Translations under genes and position numbers: made by a program
Notes under the pieces: model-generated
Database searches by the model: none
The model's input: only the letters and a program-made list of their open reading frames with translations
Told to the model about the DNA's origin: nothing
NCBI GenBank assembly: GCA_902551985.1
Contig: CACDFI010000005.1
Span: forward strand, 1 to 64,000
DNA length: 64,000 nucleotides
Reading direction: 5' to 3'
Source: an uncultured Pelagibacteraceae bacterium
GTDB lineage: Bacteria > Pseudomonadota > Alphaproteobacteria > Pelagibacterales > Pelagibacteraceae
In this document: positions 36,033 to 44,904 of the stretch, one piece after another
Numbering within the stretch: the first letter of the stretch is position 1
How the letters are laid out: each line of letters opens with the position of its first letter

Positions 36033-36800
36033 TCACTTCTTTCTACCTAAATAACTATCTATAACTTTTTCGTTTTTCTTAACTTCTTCTGAAGTTCCCT
36101 CAAAAAGAACAGAGCCTTCTGACATTACAATAACTGGATCACACATTCTGCTTATAAAATCCATATCATGTTCAATCATACAAAAAGTATAGTTTTTTTC
36201 TTTGTTAAGTCTTAAGATTGCTGTGCCTAAATCTTTTAATAATGTTCTATTTACTCCTGCCCCTACTTCATCCAATAATACAAGTTTTGCATCAACCATC
36301 ATGGTTCTTCCTAGTTCTAATAACTTTTTTTGACCTCCAGACAAGTTTCCAGCACGTTCATTTGCTAGATGTTTAAGATTTAAAAACTCAGTTACTTCGT
36401 ATGCTTTTGCTCTTATTATATCCTCTTCTTTTTTAATTAAATTTGGTTTTAAAAGCGCATTTAATAAAATTTCACCAGACTGATTACCAGGTACCATCAT
36501 TAGATTTTCAAGAACTGTCATATTTGAGAATTCATGAGCTATTTGAAAAGTTCTAAGTAAACCTTTTGAGAAAAGCTCATGAGATGGAACATTTGTTATA
36601 TCTTCTTCATCAAATATTACTTTTCCATCTGATGACTTAAGATTGCCTGCTATAAGATTAAATAAAGTAGTTTTGCCTGATCCATTTGGACCAATTATTC
36701 CAGTAATTGAACCTTCTTTTATTTTTAATGAGCAATTTGATACAGCAGCCAAGCCACCAAAATATTTTGATAAATTATCTATTTGTAGAATATTAGACAT
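36033..36800 (-). CDS. HAAT ABC ATPase, LivG type
   Basis: A 255-residue ATPase with Walker A GPNGSGKTT, the LLRTFQIAHEF Q-loop, signature LSGGQKKLLELGR, Walker B LVLLDEVGAGVN (DEV in place of the usual DEP) and IEHDMDFI. These motifs identify the LivG half of the ATPase pair. It begins 15 bases after the ProC-like reductase gene, which ties the importer to that enzyme and to the CsiD homologue upstream. Confidence 0.9.
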   Translation of the reverse strand: MSNILQIDNLSKYFGGLAAVSNCSLKIKEGSITGIIGPNGSGKTTLFNLIAGNLKSSDGKVIFDEEDITNVPSHELFSKGLLRTFQIAHEFSNMTVLENLMMVPGNQSGEILLNALLKPNLIKKEEDIIRAKAYEVTEFLNLKHLANERAGNLSGGQKKLLELGRTMMVDAKLVLLDEVGAGVNRTLLKDLGTAILRLNKEKNYTFCMIEHDMDFISRMCDPVIVMSEGSVLFEGTSEEVKKNEKVIDSYLGRKK

Positions 36801-36815
36801 TTATTACTTATAAAA

Positions 36816-37586
36816 TTATGCTTTATTTAATCTTTTAAGAATACTATTTAAAGTTTTATTAGTAGCTTTATAGAAGCCTGCTCTTTTTAATTCATTTACA
36901 CCTTGCTCATTCAATCCTTTTGGTGTTTGAGAGTCTTTGACAAGTATTTTTAAATCTCTCTTTGAGTTAACCACAGCATCTTCAGAAAGCGCTAAAAAAA
37001 GTGATGTTATATATCTCTGAGCTTGGTCTTTTTGAATTCCTTTTTTATTTAACCATTCAGACATTGTTCTTAATAATTCATAAAAAGGTGCCATCATTCC
37101 AGATGTTGACCAAAAATTTTTAGATAATTTTTCATTTTTAATTTCAATCACTGTTCCAAGATTTTTAAAAAACTTCTTAATTTTCTTGTTTGGTGGAAAA
37201 ATAGGAATTGGTCCCTTTTTAAGAGAAATAGGAGGTAAAGGAATCACTCTTGAAATATTTGCTTTTACTTTTACTGCCTTTTTAATATTTTGAAGATTCA
37301 TTGTTGATATGAAACTTACAATCACATGACTTTTTTTAAATTTTAACTTATGTATTATTTGATTAGCAACAGTAGGAGTTACTGCTAGAAAAATCCAGTT
37401 ACAGTCATTAACAATATCTTGATTATTTTTTGCAATATAAATTTTTTTGAAACTTTTTTTTAATTGTTTAGAAATTTTTTTATTTCTTTCGGATACAATA
37501 ATTTTAGAATACTTGATTTTAGAATTACATATACCCGTCACCACTGCTGAAGTAATTTTGCCAGTTCCTATAAATCCAAGTTTCAT
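36816..37586 (-). CDS. Pyrroline-5-carboxylate reductase-like (ProC family) protein
   Basis: A 256-residue protein with the ProC layout: NAD(P) motif GFIGTGKITSAVV at the start, LAVTPTVANQI, SRVIPLPP and a C-terminal helical domain ending TPKGLNEQGVNELKRAGFY, where genuine ProC has a PGGTT-type loop. It is very Lys-rich and diverged from biosynthetic ProC. Between a CsiD homologue and an amino-acid importer, it may reduce a cyclic imine from lysine or a related compound instead of making proline. Confidence 0.72.
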   Translation of the reverse strand: MKLGFIGTGKITSAVVTGICNSKIKYSKIIVSERNKKISKQLKKSFKKIYIAKNNQDIVNDCNWIFLAVTPTVANQIIHKLKFKKSHVIVSFISTMNLQNIKKAVKVKANISRVIPLPPISLKKGPIPIFPPNKKIKKFFKNLGTVIEIKNEKLSKNFWSTSGMMAPFYELLRTMSEWLNKKGIQKDQAQRYITSLFLALSEDAVVNSKRDLKILVKDSQTPKGLNEQGVNELKRAGFYKATNKTLNSILKRLNKA

Positions 37587-37603
37587 TAGTGTATTTTCTA
37601 CAC

Positions 37604-38524
37604 TTAATTGTTAAAAAAGGAACCTCTTATTCTTAGTAATTCTCTTGATAAATTTTTATTTTCTTCAAAAGGTTTTCGACCATGTAGCCAAAAATAATTA
37701 TTCGCCACAACAGCGCTACCAACTGGTAAAGATGTGATTATCTTGTTTTTACTACCCTCAAGAGCATCAGATAATCTTTGTAAAAACAATCCTTGATCCA
37801 TATTTTTCGGTTCAGGAAATTGATCGATGTAAGAAATAATAGGTTTTCCATCACTATCTTTAGAGAACACAGGGTGTTCAACTTTATAATCAATATTTTT
37901 ACTTTTTGGAGATCCCCAAATAAAATTTTGTTGTCCAATTTTATCATCTGAGAGATCAGATAAATGTTCCCAATCATCTAGATGTAGTAAAGCAGTCTCT
38001 CCACCAATCACATTCTCCTCCTCGAGCTTTGACATTAATATCCAATCAGTTATTTCTCGAACATATGTTCCATCAGTATGTAAATCCATATTTATATAAG
38101 CCTTACGAAGATACGAGTCGCTATTATCTTCATGTTTAACGTGAAATCTTGCATAGTATTTTCCAGCCATTGAGTCGTGATTTGGATTTCCAATTAAATG
38201 AGTTATTGCAGTTGATAGTTTAACTAAAAATGTTTGATCTATTTTAGAAGACTTATTTTTTGGACCAATGATAAAACAACCGGTATCTCTATCTTTAATA
38301 ATTTCGTTTAAAAAATTACTTAATTTATTAGATGCAGTTTCATCTAAACTTTTTGCAATAGTGAATCTTGTAAATGGTTTATACTCTAATGCTGTAATAT
38401 TAAATTTTTTAAATGGGAACACTAATCGATCTATAATCTGATCATCAATTTTTATATTTATAATCCTATTAGATTTTTCATGATATGTAATTTCAAACCC
38501 ATCTAATTTTAAAAGATTTTTCAC
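37604..38524 (-). CDS. glaH: CsiD/GlaH-type glutarate 2-hydroxylase
   Basis: A 306-residue Fe(II)/2OG oxygenase closely matching E. coli CsiD/GlaH. YYARFxVKxxDNSDSYLR, HTDGTYVxEITD, LLHLDDWEHL, YIDQF and FWLHGR are all recognisable. The ligands His149, Asp151, His281 and the 2OG-binding Arg300 have the same spacing as in the E. coli enzyme. GlaH converts glutarate to L-2-hydroxyglutarate in lysine degradation. The partner L-2-hydroxyglutarate dehydrogenase (LhgO) is not in this window. It lies four bases after the pentapeptide gene and 17 before the ProC-like gene. Confidence 0.87.
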   Translation of the reverse strand: MKNLLKLDGFEITYHEKSNRIINIKIDDQIIDRLVFPFKKFNITALEYKPFTRFTIAKSLDETASNKLSNFLNEIIKDRDTGCFIIGPKNKSSKIDQTFLVKLSTAITHLIGNPNHDSMAGKYYARFHVKHEDNSDSYLRKAYINMDLHTDGTYVREITDWILMSKLEEENVIGGETALLHLDDWEHLSDLSDDKIGQQNFIWGSPKSKNIDYKVEHPVFSKDSDGKPIISYIDQFPEPKNMDQGLFLQRLSDALEGSKNKIITSLPVGSAVVANNYFWLHGRKPFEENKNLSRELLRIRGSFFNN

Positions 38525-38528
38525 AGAT

Positions 38529-39035
38529 TTATTTATTACAAGTGCCTATGGAATCAGGACCACACACTTCTCCATTTGTCCATGTCGCCCCTATTAGATT
38601 TGCACCTTCAAAATTAGCATTCAAAATATTTGAAGATGTAAAGTTTGCCTCCATTAAATTAGAATTTTGAAAGTTTACATCAATTAACGTTGCTCCCATA
38701 AAATCTGCTCTTGTTAAGTTAGCGCTAGTGAAATTTGATTGTTCAAAATTTGCACCAGTTAAAGTGGACTCGTATAAATTTGCTCTTATAAATGAAGATT
38801 CTGAAAAAGTGCCAAAAGCTAAATTAGAATTCATCATTATGCTTTTATCCAAATTTACTTGAATAAAACTGGCAAATGAGAGATTAGAGTTAGGAAGAAA
38901 GCTTCCTTGCAGATCCTGACCATCTGAAAATTTACATTTAGTATAATCTACTCCATCAGTTATAGGATCATCACATCCAGCATTTACATTACTAGAAAGT
39001 ATTAGAAAAAATATAATAAAAAAAATTTTTTTCAT
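38529..39035 (-). CDS. Secreted pentapeptide-repeat protein
   Basis: A 168-residue protein with a signal peptide (MKKIFFIIFFLIL...NAG) and about 20 A(N/D)Lxx-type pentapeptide units from residue 40 to 155. These should fold as a right-handed quadrilateral beta-helix in the periplasm. A Cys pair near each end may cap it through disulfides. The function of such proteins is generally unknown. Its start overlaps the AzlD stop by four bases, so it belongs to the transporter operon. Confidence 0.82.
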   Translation of the reverse strand: MKKIFFIIFFLILSSNVNAGCDDPITDGVDYTKCKFSDGQDLQGSFLPNSNLSFASFIQVNLDKSIMMNSNLAFGTFSESSFIRANLYESTLTGANFEQSNFTSANLTRADFMGATLIDVNFQNSNLMEANFTSSNILNANFEGANLIGATWTNGEVCGPDSIGTCNK

Positions 39036-39358
39036 ACCACAAAACTATTTAAAGTAGCTAAAATTATAGCAGATAATATTGTTGGATAAACTAAATTTCT
39101 TTTAGTGACATAAAAAATTAATATTGATAATAAAATTACAATTATCCTTAAAATATAATGCACATCCGAAAGATCTCCAGATGGGAAAATTAACATTCTT
39201 GAGATTAAAGCTGCTAGAGTTGAATATGCTACACAATTAAACCATTTATAAATTTTAGATGTCTCTCCTATCTTTTCTGAAGTTAAAGCACCAAGAAATC
39301 TTGAAATATAAGTTGCAAGAGAAGTTACTAAAATTGCAAAAACAATATTAGCTGTCAT
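39032..39358 (-). CDS. azlD: AzlD-family small membrane subunit
   Basis: A 108-residue protein with three to four membrane segments, matching AzlD (PF05437) in length and in the early TYISRFLGAL segment. It pairs with AzlC, whose gene overlaps it by 11 bases, to form a branched-chain amino acid exporter. Its presence inside an importer operon suggests export of surplus or toxic analogues. Confidence 0.82.
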   Translation of the reverse strand: MTANIVFAILVTSLATYISRFLGALTSEKIGETSKIYKWFNCVAYSTLAALISRMLIFPSGDLSDVHYILRIIVILLSILIFYVTKRNLVYPTILSAIILATLNSFVV

Positions 39359-40052
39359 AAACCTCTCCTATAAAGTAAGCAATTGAACCAGCTACCAATC
39401 CACCAAGTAAAACACTCCATTCTGGAGAAAAAAAATAAAAAATTGGACCCAAAAATGCGCCCAGGATAATTGCAGAGGAAAGTTGTATAGTTTTCATAAC
39501 CCCAATCATTGCACACATAAAATAAATTGGATTTACTATCGCAAGTCCAATTATCATATCTTTGCTTAAAAAGTCGGCAGCATAAAATCCTAATACTGTT
39601 GAAAAAATGGCAATTAGCCAAGTGGCTGTTCCTATACCAATCCAAAAATCAATTCTATATTTCCTGTCAATTTCCTCATAATTACTTTTTAAAATCAACC
39701 AAGATGAAACAGCTACAAAGTGACAAGATAAATAATATTTCCATCTAGGTTGGCTATCATGTTTAAGTAATGGCATAATTGAAACTGTCATTGGAAATAG
39801 TCTAGAATTTACCAACCATACTGCTAAGAAAATATTTACAAGAGACGCACCAATAAGCATTGACTCTGCCATCACTAATGATCCTGGAAGAGCGTAAGTT
39901 AATAATGTTGAGAAAATACTTTCTTGTATATTAAACCCTAAATTTTTTAATAAGGCACCTATAGCAATGAAGCTAGCGCCTAATGCAATTGCTGGACTAT
40001 CAAATTTTTTTGAGCAGACTATTCCTTTGATAAAATATTTTAGGTTTATCAT
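39348..40052 (-). CDS. azlC: AzlC-family branched-chain amino acid exporter subunit
   Basis: A 234-residue membrane protein of the AzlC family (PF03591): a G-rich first helix (SPAIALGASFIAIGALLKNLG), TLLTYALPGSLVMAESML and VNSRLFPMTVSIMPLL are characteristic. With AzlD it exports branched-chain amino acids such as azaleucine in Bacillus. The start shares one base with the stop of the LivF-like ATPase gene. Confidence 0.85.
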   Translation of the reverse strand: MINLKYFIKGIVCSKKFDSPAIALGASFIAIGALLKNLGFNIQESIFSTLLTYALPGSLVMAESMLIGASLVNIFLAVWLVNSRLFPMTVSIMPLLKHDSQPRWKYYLSCHFVAVSSWLILKSNYEEIDRKYRIDFWIGIGTATWLIAIFSTVLGFYAADFLSKDMIIGLAIVNPIYFMCAMIGVMKTIQLSSAIILGAFLGPIFYFFSPEWSVLLGGLVAGSIAYFIGEVYDS

Positions 40053-40837
40053 TAGCCGCCTAAGAATAGACGGCCGACATCTGGATTATTTAAAAGATCA
40101 TCTCCTTTACCTGCAATAGCTGTTTCTCCTGAAACTAAAACATAACCAATATCAGCAAACTCTAAACCTTTTTTTGCATTCTGCTCAACCAATATAATTG
40201 TTTTTTTCTCATTTTTTTGAAGATCATCTAAAATTTCAAAAACCATTTGAATGTATCTAGGCTCAAGCCCAATTGATGGTTCATCAACAAGCAAGATAGA
40301 AGGTTTCATAACTAAGGCTCGAGAAATTTCTAATAGTCGTCTTTCTCCACCAGATAATACTTTAGCAGGTTGATTTCTTCTGTTTCTTAATCTTTCATAT
40401 TTTTGAAGAACTCTCTCTGCTTCTTCAAAAGATTCTTCTGTTTTATCTTTAATGTATCCACCCATTAGAAGATTTTCTTCTACAGTCATATCTGGAAAAA
40501 CCGAATTATCCTGTAGAATATATGCTATCCCCTCAGACTTAAGTTTTTCTGCAGGGCTGAGGTTAGTTATTTCTTTTCCATCAATCTCTATTTTTCCTGA
40601 AAAGATATTTGTAAAACCATATATTGAATGAAGTATAGTTGATTTTCCTGCACCATTTGGACCAATCAAACAAAGAGATTGTGCTTTACTTACAAACAAA
40701 TCAAAATTGTGTAAAATTTCCATCTTACCATAACCAGCTGATAAACCCTTGATAGTTAAGTGAACATTTTCAGATGATAGTTTTTTTAAATCCTCTGCTC
40801 CAGGAGCTTTACCAAGAACTTCATATTGATTTGCCAT
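40052..40837 (-). CDS. HAAT ABC ATPase, LivF type (second importer)
   Basis: A 261-residue ATPase with Walker A GPNGAGKST, the AYILQDNSVFP Q-loop, signature LSGGERRLLEISR, Walker B ILLVDEPSIGLE and the LVEQNAKKGL motif of LivF-type proteins. It has an N-terminal extension of about 25 residues before the domain, longer than LivF usually has. It is the second copy of this subunit in the window, forming an importer with the LivG-, LivM- and LivH-like genes upstream. Confidence 0.9.
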   Translation of the reverse strand: MANQYEVLGKAPGAEDLKKLSSENVHLTIKGLSAGYGKMEILHNFDLFVSKAQSLCLIGPNGAGKSTILHSIYGFTNIFSGKIEIDGKEITNLSPAEKLKSEGIAYILQDNSVFPDMTVEENLLMGGYIKDKTEESFEEAERVLQKYERLRNRRNQPAKVLSGGERRLLEISRALVMKPSILLVDEPSIGLEPRYIQMVFEILDDLQKNEKKTIILVEQNAKKGLEFADIGYVLVSGETAIAGKGDDLLNNPDVGRLFLGG

Positions 40838-41577
40838 TATTGAGCTCCTAAATAAGCGTCTATAACACGCTTGTCATTTTTAATTTCGTCAGGTGTACCA
40901 TTTGCAAGCATTTTTCCATGTGCAAGACAAAAGATGCTTTCAGCTAACTGCATTATTACTCTCATATTATGCTCAATAACAAGGAGTGTAATTCCAAAAT
41001 CTTGATTAACTTTTATTAATCTGTCTATAATTCCATTTATTAAAGTAGGATTGATACCTGCAGTCGGTTCATCCAGCAATAACATCTCAGGCTCATTCAT
41101 TAATGCCATTGCTAATTCTAATAACTTTTGCTGACCAAATGATAAATCTCCCGCTCTTAGTTTTCTTTTTTGATATAAACCAACAAAATTTAATAAATTT
41201 TCAGCTTTTTCAGTAAGATTTTGTGGTATTTGGGAAAATATAGAAATTAAACTTTCATCACTCGCTTTGTGGCTGATAAGCATATTATCTACACAATTTA
41301 GTTTTCCATATATTCTTGTTTGTTGAAAAGTTCTTAACAAGCCAAGCTTAGCTATTACTGGAACTGGTAATTCGGATACTTCTTTACCATTAAATTTAAT
41401 TGATCCTTGATCTATAGGATATGTTCCAACTATAGAATTAAACAATGTAGTTTTTCCAGATCCATTTGGACCAATTAAACCTACAATTTTTCCTTTTTCA
41501 ACTGACATGGATATATTAACATTAGCCTTAACACCTCCAAATGACTTACTGACATTGTTTACCTCTAAAATACTCAT
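40837..41577 (-). CDS. HAAT ABC ATPase, LivG type (second importer)
   Basis: A 246-residue ATPase with Walker A GPNGSGKTT, LLRTFQQTRIY Q-loop, signature LSFGQQKLLELA, where the usual SGGQ is SFGQ, and Walker B MLLLDEPTAGIN. The switch segment is IEHNMRVIM with His-Asn, in place of the common His-Asp. The gene overlaps the LivM-like gene by four bases and the LivF-like gene by one. Confidence 0.9.
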   Translation of the reverse strand: MSILEVNNVSKSFGGVKANVNISMSVEKGKIVGLIGPNGSGKTTLFNSIVGTYPIDQGSIKFNGKEVSELPVPVIAKLGLLRTFQQTRIYGKLNCVDNMLISHKASDESLISIFSQIPQNLTEKAENLLNFVGLYQKRKLRAGDLSFGQQKLLELAMALMNEPEMLLLDEPTAGINPTLINGIIDRLIKVNQDFGITLLVIEHNMRVIMQLAESIFCLAHGKMLANGTPDEIKNDKRVIDAYLGAQ

Positions 41578-42623
41578 TTAAGTGTGACCTGTGCTTTCCG
41601 ATCTGCTTCATCCACAACTTCACCAAATCTTTCTGGATACTTTTCTCTCAACCAACCCATAATCCCCTCTGGGAAATAAATAACTATTACAACAATCAAA
41701 ACCCCAAGAGCAACATACTGCCAACCTAAGAAGAAAGTCCAAAAACCTTCTTTAAATATATGAAATAAAGTTGCACCAATTACTGGGCCCCACAATGTTC
41801 CTTTTCCTCCAAGTATGGCCATCAAGACCATGAATACTCCCATTTCTCTTCCATCAAATGCTACATCGGTTGAGTCTATATATCCAACTAGTCCTCCCAT
41901 AATACCTCCTGCCAATCCACAGAAAAACGCAGAGATCATCCAACCAATAATTTTATATTTCATTGTTTGTATACCCATTGCTTCGGCTTTATCCTCATTA
42001 TCTCTTATTGCATTAAGAACTAATTTAAATCTTGTTGAATAAATTGCTTTAACTGCAAGGAATGTGAATACCAATACTATGAAACTACAAAAATAGAAAA
42101 ACTCACCTCTTGCTTCTAATCTATCAACATTAGGAAACGGTGGTGTTGTAAAACCTTGTCCAGCTCCAATTATTTCTATTCCACCAGAAATTTCTCCAGC
42201 CGCAACTCCTAAACCTAATGTGCAAATTGCAAAATAATGTCCCCTTAAACCTAAAATAGAATATCCTATAAGCCCTGCGATTATTGCTGGAACTACTGCA
42301 GCAACAGCTAAGCCAACTGCAAAACCTTGAAAAAATTGAGCAGGAGTATGAACAAAAGTTTTTTCTCCACCTCCCTCGGTCCACTCTCCTAGAGGAAAAA
42401 ACATTCCTACTTGAACTGAGGCGCATAAATACATTCCCAGTCCATAAAATAAAATATTTCCAAAAGTGTTATAACCCATTTCACCACCTTGGACGTTCCA
42501 AGTGATAGCCAGAATTATTAATATACATAGAATTGATAATTGAACTTTAAAAGCTGGAAAAATAAAAGGTGCAGCAATACCAAATATTAGAATAGTTCCA
42601 TATAAAATAATATTTTTATTCAT
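41574..42623 (-). CDS. HAAT ABC permease, LivM type (second importer)
   Basis: A 349-residue permease with about nine membrane segments, GYNTFGNILFYGLGMYL near the start, the LGLRGHYFAICTLGLGVAAGEI family motif and the ATPase-contact segment VLNAIRDNEDKAEAMGI. The charged C-terminus (WLREKYPERFG...) is cytoplasmic. The glutamate-rich HTPAQ/GGGEK loop near residue 85 probably faces the periplasm. Confidence 0.88.
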   Translation of the reverse strand: MNKNIILYGTILIFGIAAPFIFPAFKVQLSILCILIILAITWNVQGGEMGYNTFGNILFYGLGMYLCASVQVGMFFPLGEWTEGGGEKTFVHTPAQFFQGFAVGLAVAAVVPAIIAGLIGYSILGLRGHYFAICTLGLGVAAGEISGGIEIIGAGQGFTTPPFPNVDRLEARGEFFYFCSFIVLVFTFLAVKAIYSTRFKLVLNAIRDNEDKAEAMGIQTMKYKIIGWMISAFFCGLAGGIMGGLVGYIDSTDVAFDGREMGVFMVLMAILGGKGTLWGPVIGATLFHIFKEGFWTFFLGWQYVALGVLIVVIVIYFPEGIMGWLREKYPERFGEVVDEADRKAQVTLK

Positions 42624-43516
42624 TATTTTAAATATTCTCTTTTTCTTGATAGTTTAAATCTTCTGTAAACCAATATTAAAACTAGTAATAAAAATACTGA
42701 ACCAATTCTAAATTCTGTTCCTAAAATATAATCTGCAAACTCTTCAAATACCCCAAGACCCATTCCTGACATTGCAACACCAGGTAAATTTCCTAGTCCA
42801 GCAACAATTACTATCATGAAAGATCTTATTGTATACGGTAGACCCATATAAGGGTGTATCGTGAATGTAATAGAAATTAGCGCTCCAGCTACTCCACAAA
42901 GAGCAGCATTAATTCCAAAAGTTGCTGCGTAAACTTTTTCAGTATCTACACCTAATATTTTTGCAGCTCTGGCATTTTGAGCGGTTGCTCTAATAGCCCT
43001 TCCAAGCTTAGATTTTTTCATATAAATCACAAGTCCAATGGCAAACACAATACTTATAAATGCTGAAAAAATCTTTGAATTTGGCAACGTAACAGAATTA
43101 TCAAACAGCATAGTTGTTCCATATCCAGAGTTTGCAAGAACTACATCTGCACCAAATGCAAAATTCATTAATTGCATAAATAAAATGCTTATTCCAAACG
43201 TCGCTAAAATCGAAATGAATAAGTCTCTATCAACAACTTTGTTAATAACTAATTTGTAAATAATTACTCCAACAAAATACATTATAATTGGCGAAACTAT
43301 CACTCCCCACGCGGGATGAATTCCATACAGATACATAAAGTATGCAATGTATCCTCCTAATATAACTAAATCGCCTTGAGCAATATTTATAATATTCATA
43401 ACTCCCCATTGAAGAGCCATTCCGTAGGCGATTAACGCAAATAAAATTCCAAGTAACAAACCATCTAGTACGGCCTGTAAAGTTAACATCGGAACTTGGA
43501 AAATTAAAAAATCCAT
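42623..43516 (-). CDS. HAAT ABC permease, LivH type (second importer)
   Basis: A 297-residue permease with eight membrane segments, the conserved GLLLGILFALIAYGMALQWGVMNIINIAQGD start and the contact segment IRATAQNARAAKILGVD. It starts 61 bases after the binding-protein stop, and a strong terminator lies in that gap, so transporter subunits are probably made from readthrough at lower levels than the binding protein. Confidence 0.88.
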   Translation of the reverse strand: MDFLIFQVPMLTLQAVLDGLLLGILFALIAYGMALQWGVMNIINIAQGDLVILGGYIAYFMYLYGIHPAWGVIVSPIIMYFVGVIIYKLVINKVVDRDLFISILATFGISILFMQLMNFAFGADVVLANSGYGTTMLFDNSVTLPNSKIFSAFISIVFAIGLVIYMKKSKLGRAIRATAQNARAAKILGVDTEKVYAATFGINAALCGVAGALISITFTIHPYMGLPYTIRSFMIVIVAGLGNLPGVAMSGMGLGVFEEFADYILGTEFRIGSVFLLLVLILVYRRFKLSRKREYLK

Positions 43517-43532
43517 AACTTCTAAATGCTAT

Positions 43533-43563
43533 ATAAAAAAAAGCCCCCTATTACTAGGGGGCT
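43533..43563 (-). terminator. Rho-independent terminator between binding-protein and permease genes
   Basis: On the minus strand a 9-bp perfect stem (AGCCCCCTA / TAGGGGGCT) with a GTAA loop at 43542-43563 is followed by a run of T residues. It lies 14 bases after the binding-protein stop and before the permease start. Placement inside a transporter operon points to an attenuator that sets subunit ratios. Confidence 0.93.
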
Positions 43564-43577
43564 AATATTATTTTTAA

Positions 43578-44816
43578 TTATCTTTCAGACCACTTAGGAA
43601 TTGGGTGAATTAATTCAGCTGATGCCCATTTTAATGGAGCTACAACTTTATTTTCACATTTTCCTGCGTCATCACACATCACTTGGAAAAGTACCATTGG
43701 TTTGTCAACGTTCTGACCACCTTCGGCAAACTTAATATTTCCATAGAATGTTTGCATATTAGTAGCTGCAAGAGCATCTCTTACTTTCTTTTGATCAAAA
43801 GTATTTGCTCTTTCAAATGCATCTTTAAATACTAACAAAGCAGCTGATGATTCTGCTGATTGGTATGGTGGATCATAACCGAATAATTTCTCAAAGTCGG
43901 CAGCATATGTCATGCCATCTTTGAAAAAATCATCTTTGTAAGTTAATGTTTTATGCCACTGAGATGCACATAAAGCGTACTGTGAGTTCTTACCATGTTG
44001 CTTAGATAATTTAGCAGCATCACAGTGTGTCATTGCTAACATTGGAACATCAACTTTCATTTCAGCTATTTGTCTGATTGCAGTTAATGCACCTTTTGTA
44101 TGGCCTGATACAACTAATACATCTGGCTTAACAGCTTTAACTTTTGCTAAAGTTGCAGCCATATCATTTAGCTCTTTTGGTAGTTTGTCATCAATTATAA
44201 TTTTAGATCCAGTTCTCTCTGCTGCATCTAGAATTCCTAATCTAACGTCCTGTGAGAATGCATCCTGCTCAAAAGCTTGTGCAATTCTTACACCTTTTCC
44301 ACCATTCAATGCTACTGCTGTTTCAATTGCAACATCTAAATATAAGTTTGCTGGTGCAAGCACTGCAAATAAATATTTATAACCTTTTGTAAATAAAGAT
44401 CTTGATGCACCATTAGCTTCTACCATTGGAACACCATATTTCTCAGTTACAGGTGCAATTGCTTTTGTTAAACCTGAACTATATGGCCCAAGCATAAACT
44501 CAACACCGTCTTGTGAAATTAATCTTTCTGCAAGTTGTGCTGCTCTTTTTGGATTTGACTCATCATCGTAATAGATAATATCAAACTTGTAAGTTTTTCC
44601 TCCAACTTTAACACCACCCATCTCGTTTATTCTATCAACGGCCATATTATAACCGTTTTGAGTGTGAACACCGTTAGATGAATATTTTCCAGTTAAAGAA
44701 ATTGCGGCACCTAAGATAATTTTATCACCAACAACCTTTGCAAATGAAACAACTGAAGTTGAAAATAAAATTGCTATTGCAGAAACAAATGTAATTATAA
44801 TGTTTTTAATTTTCAT
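43578..44816 (-). CDS. HAAT-type ABC substrate-binding protein (second importer)
   Basis: A 412-residue periplasmic binding protein with a signal peptide cleaved near SFA/KV at residue 26. IILGAAISLTGKYSSNGVHTQNGYNMAVDRINEMGGV is the standard start of peripla_BP_6 proteins, followed by YYDDESNPKRAAQLAERLI and GPYSSGLTKAIAPV. The form is close to amide/urea-type binding proteins, but the ligand is unknown. It has a strong AAGAGGAG ribosome-binding site, and a terminator follows, so it is probably made in excess of the four downstream transporter subunits. Confidence 0.9.
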   Translation of the reverse strand: MKIKNIIITFVSAIAILFSTSVVSFAKVVGDKIILGAAISLTGKYSSNGVHTQNGYNMAVDRINEMGGVKVGGKTYKFDIIYYDDESNPKRAAQLAERLISQDGVEFMLGPYSSGLTKAIAPVTEKYGVPMVEANGASRSLFTKGYKYLFAVLAPANLYLDVAIETAVALNGGKGVRIAQAFEQDAFSQDVRLGILDAAERTGSKIIIDDKLPKELNDMAATLAKVKAVKPDVLVVSGHTKGALTAIRQIAEMKVDVPMLAMTHCDAAKLSKQHGKNSQYALCASQWHKTLTYKDDFFKDGMTYAADFEKLFGYDPPYQSAESSAALLVFKDAFERANTFDQKKVRDALAATNMQTFYGNIKFAEGGQNVDKPMVLFQVMCDDAGKCENKVVAPLKWASAELIHPIPKWSER

Positions 44817-44851
44817 TTATCTCCTCTTATTAATTAATTAATTTAAACCAT

Positions 44852-44880
44852 ATTAAACTAAGAAATCAGTTTTTTTTCAA
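44852..44880 (-). promoter_or_regulatory. Candidate promoter of the second importer operon
   Basis: On the minus strand TTGAAA and TTTAAT are separated by 17 bases, about 35 bases before the ATG at 44816. A run of four TAAT-type repeats (44829-44842) and an AAGAGGAG ribosome-binding site follow. Both boxes are AT-rich, so this is tentative. Confidence 0.35.
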
Positions 44881-44904
44881 GTAACAGTAGTATCGCATTA
44901 AGGG

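Noticed and set aside
42130-42426. Ser/Arg-rich 98-codon frame on the minus strand
   Set aside because: A shadow frame of the LivM-type permease; low-complexity composition and no ribosome-binding site.
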